From Pseudomonadota bacterium (GTDB taxonomy: Bacteria > Myxococcota_A > UBA9160 > JADFDR01), in the NCBI GenBank assembly GCA_003353845.1, contig PIVT01000024.1, positions 1 through 49,604 of the forward strand: 49,604 nt of DNA, written 5' to 3'. Under the pieces are notes generated by a model. It saw only the letters and a list, made by a program, of their open reading frames with translations, was not told the DNA's origin and ran no database searches. This document shows positions 46,108 through 49,604 of the stretch, one piece after another (the first letter of the stretch is position 1; each line of letters starts with the position of its first letter). The position numbers were made by a program, and so were the translations under genes.

Positions 46108-47063
46108 TCCACCTCCTTCAGGCTGGTCCCTGTAACCGAAAGAAAAAGGTCTTCGAGATTGGTGGGCCGGACGATAAACGGTCGGCAATCTGCACCCTCT
46201 CGTTGATGGAGCCGGTCCATGTAAACACCTGTATCATCGGCATACAGCATCAGTCTCCGGCCGACCCGCACCCTGGCACGGGGATCCTCCAAGGGGCGCA
46301 AGAATTCGCCCTCTTCTTTCACGGAGCAATCAAACTCAATGGTCTCTCGGGCCAGGTGCGTCGTAATGAGTTCGCTGGGGACGCCCTCCATCACACATTT
46401 CCCTTCGGACATGATGGCGACACGATCACACAGGCGTTCCGCTTCATCCATGTAATGCGTCGTAAGCACGACGGTCTTACCCCTCGCTCGCAATTCCCTC
46501 ACGCGTTCCCACAATGCCAGGCGTACGGCTGGGTCCAACCCCGTCGTCGGCTCATCCAAGATGACCAACTCGGGATCATTCATCAGAGACATGGCGATTG
46601 CCAATCTGCGCTTATAACCACCCGAGAGTGCTCGCACGGGTACGTCCGCATGGGACCGCAACTCTAGAAAATCGATCATGAACTCAATGCGATCGCGCAG
46701 TGCCTTTCCACGCAACAGGTGGAAGCGCCCGAAAACAGCCAGATTTTCTCGTGGATCCAGATTCTCGATCAACACATTCTCTTGAAGCGTAACGCCAAGT
46801 CGCGCCCGCACTGCACGAACGTTTTCTCGTACTTCTTTTCCAAACACGCGCAACGAACCGCTCGTCGGTTCGGTGAGTCCGTAAATCATGCGAAGGGATG
46901 TCGTCTTCCCTGCGCCATTTGGCCCCAATAGCCCATAGGTCACGCCACGCGGAATTCTCAAATCAAAATCAGACACGGCCCAACGCTCGCCAAAGCGCTT
47001 TCCAACGCCTTGCAGAGAAATGACAGCATCTTCTTCGCTAACTGCTTTGACTTCTTCAGCCAT
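46104..47063 (-). CDS. ABC transporter ATP-binding protein (NodI/DrrA-like)
   Basis: 319 residues from the ATG at 47063, with GAGAGG about 7 bases upstream; the frame to 47111 is not needed. Walker A GPNGAGKT (47-54), signature L-S-G-G-Y-K-R-R (146-153), Walker B LVILDEPTTGLDP (166-178) and TTHYMDEAERLCDRVAIMSEGK with the switch His are present. A C-terminal extension of about 95 residues is typical of the NodI/DrrA group. Drives the permease encoded next (4-base overlap). The pair lies downstream of the sulfotransferase-like gene on the same strand. Confidence 0.95.
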   Translation of the reverse strand: MAEEVKAVSEEDAVISLQGVGKRFGERWAVSDFDLRIPRGVTYGLLGPNGAGKTTSLRMIYGLTEPTSGSLRVFGKEVRENVRAVRARLGVTLQENVLIENLDPRENLAVFGRFHLLRGKALRDRIEFMIDFLELRSHADVPVRALSGGYKRRLAIAMSLMNDPELVILDEPTTGLDPAVRLALWERVRELRARGKTVVLTTHYMDEAERLCDRVAIMSEGKCVMEGVPSELITTHLARETIEFDCSVKEEGEFLRPLEDPRARVRVGRRLMLYADDTGVYMDRLHQREGADCRPFIVRPTNLEDLFLSVTGTSLKEVE

Positions 47064-47173
47064 TGAGAACCTCTCTAGAGCCAAGGATGCTCTGCAACAG
47101 GTAGCGTACACCTGAATTGAGGAATGGGGCGAGAGATTTTAGAATCAGGCATCAAAGCAATAAGCCTTGGGCC

Positions 47174-48421
47174 TTAAGCCACCGTGCCGCGAATCTTAAA
47201 CAGGTCGCAGTACTCCTCAAATTTCTTTCCGTCGAGCTTCGCATCGAGTCCGAAATCTTCTAGCGTGTACTTGTGACTGCCATGCTTATGCCGAGGGTTT
47301 TCACGCAGGAAAGTTTCCATGCATTCACGGGCCTCGTTCGTAAACTCCATTTCAAAATGTGCATAGATCCTTTCAATGAGGCCAATGGGATCTTTCAAGA
47401 CTTCTTCGAACTGCACATCAAAAAATTGATCTCCCCTATTGCTCAGAGATTGGCGCGCTCGAATCGCTCGGTCCAGGTTTTCCTTCCAAAGTTCCACTTG
47501 CTGTTTCCCCACCATGAAGGGATCCACATCATCCGACCCCAGGAGTCGCAAGTTGTAGGCAAGACTCGCTTGGGAAGGCATCACCTGTATGGGATCGCGA
47601 TGCGTGTGGATGACGCGCGCATCGGGATACACATCGAAGATTTCATCCAAGATCGATAGGAATCCCGGTGTTTTCAAGAGCCAACGGTTCGTAGGATAGC
47701 GAGACTGTAGAAACTGGAGAAAGGAGCGGTGGAATTGAAGTGCCGGGACATAGCTCTGCCGATCCAACCAGGCCTGATAACCTGGCACATTGTATATGAC
47801 GTGAAACTGAACACTCATAAACTCATGCGCCATGATGGCCACACACTCCTGTGGCAACAGCGCTCCGAACATGTGAATGGAGGCCATTTGAGGCGCAATC
47901 TTATACAAGGTATCGAAACGCTTTTGAGTCACGGCGATCTGTGGGTTGCTAAAACGAGTCTCCGGCTCAGGAATGGGGAAGGGTTTTTCCAATTCCCAAC
48001 CCATGGGAGCTCGATTGGCCGGATCCATCGACATGAGATTGAATAGAATCGTCGTCCCTGTTCGTGGAAGACCCGCAATAATCAGAGGCCTGCGCACTTC
48101 ACTCGTTGCCATTTCAGGTCGCTGTTTTCGCTCGTTGTGTATCCGCAACCGGTTTTCTAGATATCCCCCTAAGGTTTCTTTGGTCATGAAACGGCCGATG
48201 AGATTAAGCCTGGCCTCTTTCTCGATAGAGGTTAGAAGCTGATGCATCCCTTCTCGAAATGTCTCACTGCCAAAATCCTCAAAGCCCGTGGCCTTCTGCG
48301 CATCACACAGAAGGTCATCCTCGTCCAAACTTGGATATCGAATCCCCACCTTCTCCAGACCGGAGCCAATGGCATTCATCCCGCGCAAGGCAAGCGGGCG
48401 CTTGTATGTTGGAGCAACCAT
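47174..48421 (-). CDS. Sulfotransferase family protein
   Basis: 415 residues. The 5'-PSB loop G-L-P-R-T-G-T-T (117-124) binds the 5' phosphosulfate of PAPS. The 3'-phosphate segment is in VIHTHRDPIQVMPSQASL (around 270-287), and RWLLKTPGFLSILDEIFDVYPDA precedes it. The N-terminal 110 residues (with LTSIEKEARLNLIGRFMTKETL) are typical of the large bacterial sulfotransferase group that is abundant in marine Proteobacteria and actinobacteria. Acceptor unknown; a lipid or glycan is plausible because an ABC exporter gene pair follows. Divergent from the beta-propeller gene. Confidence 0.9.
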   Translation of the reverse strand: MVAPTYKRPLALRGMNAIGSGLEKVGIRYPSLDEDDLLCDAQKATGFEDFGSETFREGMHQLLTSIEKEARLNLIGRFMTKETLGGYLENRLRIHNERKQRPEMATSEVRRPLIIAGLPRTGTTILFNLMSMDPANRAPMGWELEKPFPIPEPETRFSNPQIAVTQKRFDTLYKIAPQMASIHMFGALLPQECVAIMAHEFMSVQFHVIYNVPGYQAWLDRQSYVPALQFHRSFLQFLQSRYPTNRWLLKTPGFLSILDEIFDVYPDARVIHTHRDPIQVMPSQASLAYNLRLLGSDDVDPFMVGKQQVELWKENLDRAIRARQSLSNRGDQFFDVQFEEVLKDPIGLIERIYAHFEMEFTNEARECMETFLRENPRHKHGSHKYTLEDFGLDAKLDGKKFEEYCDLFKIRGTVA

Positions 48422-48523
48422 GCTTTAGACTCTAGCCTCGTCTGAATGCATGCTCCACTTTTCGCAAGACCGTGGCTTCACAAAAACGTAACCACCGCGC
48501 CAACTACCATCAGGAGTAAATTC

Positions 48524-49604
48524 TTGAGTCGACTCAAAATTTTCCAGCGCATCGCCTTCCTCCTTGTCTTTGGTTTCCTCTTGGGCGCAGTTCCTCTCAC
48601 GACACCTCTTGCGACGGCCCAGAGCGGCAACGCTCTGCCGCACCAGTATGCGCAGTCGGTTTGGCCCACGGGCCATCGCGATGCAAGTAATACCGACTAC
48701 GTCCCCATGGTAATGTCGCGCAACAACAGAATTTCCAAACGACTGCTGGAGGGACACCCTCTTTTCTGGGCGCCTATTTCCGCTCCTAACGGAGACTTCT
48801 ACGTTTCCAGCGGAAAGGGGCCGGGTCATAGCAACCTGCACGCCTTTGCTGCGGACGGCGAATTGCTTTGGAAATCTGCGCCGCAAGAGAGTCTCGACGA
48901 CTTGGACTCCTACGCGATTATCAACGCACCCGTTGTGGATCGGAACGGTCACATCTACGTGGGTGACATCAACCAGCTATGGGCCTTTTACCCAGATGGC
49001 CAACTCAAGTGGGTTCACGAACTTACTCAGTACGGTATTCAATACGGATTCATGACGGTGGTTCTCAGCCACAGAGGGGCTGTCGGGGGGATCAGCAGTA
49101 ACGGGAAAGTGATCTTCCTGAATGCCGAATCCGGGAAGCTCTTGGTCCCTGTTCTGGATCTACCCGGAGGCAATGGACCTCCCGCCGCCGACACTCCACC
49201 CAGGCTGCTCTGGGCGGGGCTCATGGACCCCGAACTAAAACCAATTATGTTCAACCTGATCCAAGGCTGGGAGATGGAAGTTGCCAACACCCCTGCCCTT
49301 CACCCGAGCATGGATCGCATTTATATAACAGCGGCGGGCATCGATGCGGGTACCGGCGCCCTCTATGGAATCGATTTAAAAAAAGATCGCCTGGAGATTA
49401 TGTTCTCCGCACCCATGGGTGGCGGAAGCGGAACGAGCCCAACCGTTTCTCACGACGGGAAGCAGGTCTATGCACTCGATGAGGCCGGAAAGATGGTTGC
49501 CATTGATGCTTACACGGGAAAGCCTGTATGGGAAACAGCCCAAGGCGGCGGCGGTGCAGCTTCGCCCAGCGTCGGCCAGGACGGAAGAATCTATACGGCT
49601 TCCC
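48524..49604 (+). CDS. Secreted PQQ-type beta-propeller protein (3' end outside window)
   Basis: At least 360 residues, open to the window end. It starts at a TTG (48524) with AGGAG 7 bases upstream. Signal peptide to about residue 33 (MSRLKIFQRIAFLLVFGFLL, then an A-T-A-type cleavage site). Blades of a PQQ-like propeller follow: HPLFWAPISAPNGDFYVSS, NLHAFAADGELLWK, NGHIYVGDINQLWAFYPDG and, near the end, VYALDEAGKMVAIDAYTGKPVW followed by GGGGAASPSVGQDGRIYTAS. Repeats of this form occur in BamB-like and dehydrogenase-like proteins. No catalytic residues can be judged. A minus-strand frame over the same DNA (48425-48952) is its shadow. Confidence 0.85.
   Translation, partial: MSRLKIFQRIAFLLVFGFLLGAVPLTTPLATAQSGNALPHQYAQSVWPTGHRDASNTDYVPMVMSRNNRISKRLLEGHPLFWAPISAPNGDFYVSSGKGPGHSNLHAFAADGELLWKSAPQESLDDLDSYAIINAPVVDRNGHIYVGDINQLWAFYPDGQLKWVHELTQYGIQYGFMTVVLSHRGAVGGISSNGKVIFLNAESGKLLVPVLDLPGGNGPPAADTPPRLLWAGLMDPELKPIMFNLIQGWEMEVANTPALHPSMDRIYITAAGIDAGTGALYGIDLKKDRLEIMFSAPMGGGSGTSPTVSHDGKQVYALDEAGKMVAIDAYTGKPVWETAQGGGGAASPSVGQDGRIYTAS

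Noticed and set aside
48425-48952. Minus-strand frame of 175 residues near the right end
   Set aside because: It lies opposite the secreted beta-propeller gene and has no recognisable features, whereas the plus frame has a signal peptide, a ribosome-binding site and propeller repeats.
1-49604. CRISPR arrays, insertion sequences, integrases, phage structural genes
   Set aside because: Read through on both strands and none seen; the only phage-like hint is the SSB-M15 gene pair, which is not enough to call a prophage.

Overview
The window reads as a chromosomal segment of a Gram-negative bacterium of proteobacterial or myxobacterial type. The basis is its SlyX, YciB, PilZ and ArfB proteins, several lipoproteins, a Tat-type and several Sec-type signal peptides, and HU plus an H1-like lysine-rich protein. 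Three proteins carry PEP-CTERM sorting tails, which points to an envelope- or EPS-producing, probably aquatic lineage. I cannot fix the taxon from sequence alone. There is no rRNA, tRNA, CRISPR array, transposase or clear prophage. Coding density is high, mostly in short, tightly packed operons.

Layout. 1-184 is the C-terminal end of a PEP-CTERM protein, facing a lysine-rich histone-like gene (196-591). 791-2917 is a minus-strand operon (VOC protein, lipase, hotdog thioesterase, M50 protease) divergent from a peroxiredoxin. 3560-6787 holds small membrane and lipoproteins, a PNPOx-like protein, a CvfB-like S1 protein and a cold-shock protein with a clean terminator. 7129-8955 is a GST / DUF924 / unknown operon divergent from a cardiolipin synthase. 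10550-12713 holds two more PEP-CTERM proteins (one a pentapeptide-repeat protein) and a VOC protein. 12988-15572 holds YciB with a TPR protein, a phospholipase-A2-like lipoprotein, SlyX and small membrane proteins. 15675-17117 is a polytopic membrane protein and HU.

17389-20597 is a divergent pair, a PEP-synthase/rifampin-phosphotransferase-like enzyme and a TetR regulator. A 22-bp near-perfect palindrome sits inside two opposed promoter-like sequences between them. 20651-27483 holds DUF3160, DUF309-like, DUF423, ArsC-like, TVP38 and DUF3012 proteins plus the decayed tail of a universal stress protein. 27730-29101 is a compact, overlapping CheD-CheY-CheX operon. 29107-32647 is an MsrB-MsrA lipoprotein and a two-gene GMC oxidoreductase operon. 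32926-33210 is a bufferin-like (DUF2282) precursor without its maturation genes.

33807-45087 is dominated by three paralogous RND/MMPL exporters. Between them lie a His-rich secreted protein, an SDR, a PilZ protein, an SSB-like protein and an M15 peptidase. 45340-48421 is an ABC-2 exporter pair and a sulfotransferase-family protein. A secreted PQQ-type beta-propeller protein starts at 48524 and runs off the end.

The most interesting points are the cluster of three RND exporters, the TetR operator architecture, the orphan bufferin-like protein, the minimal chemotaxis cassette, the PLA2-like lipoprotein, and gene remnants that simple ORF listing misses (PEP-CTERM tail at the left edge, UspA tail, probable DUF3592 fragment).
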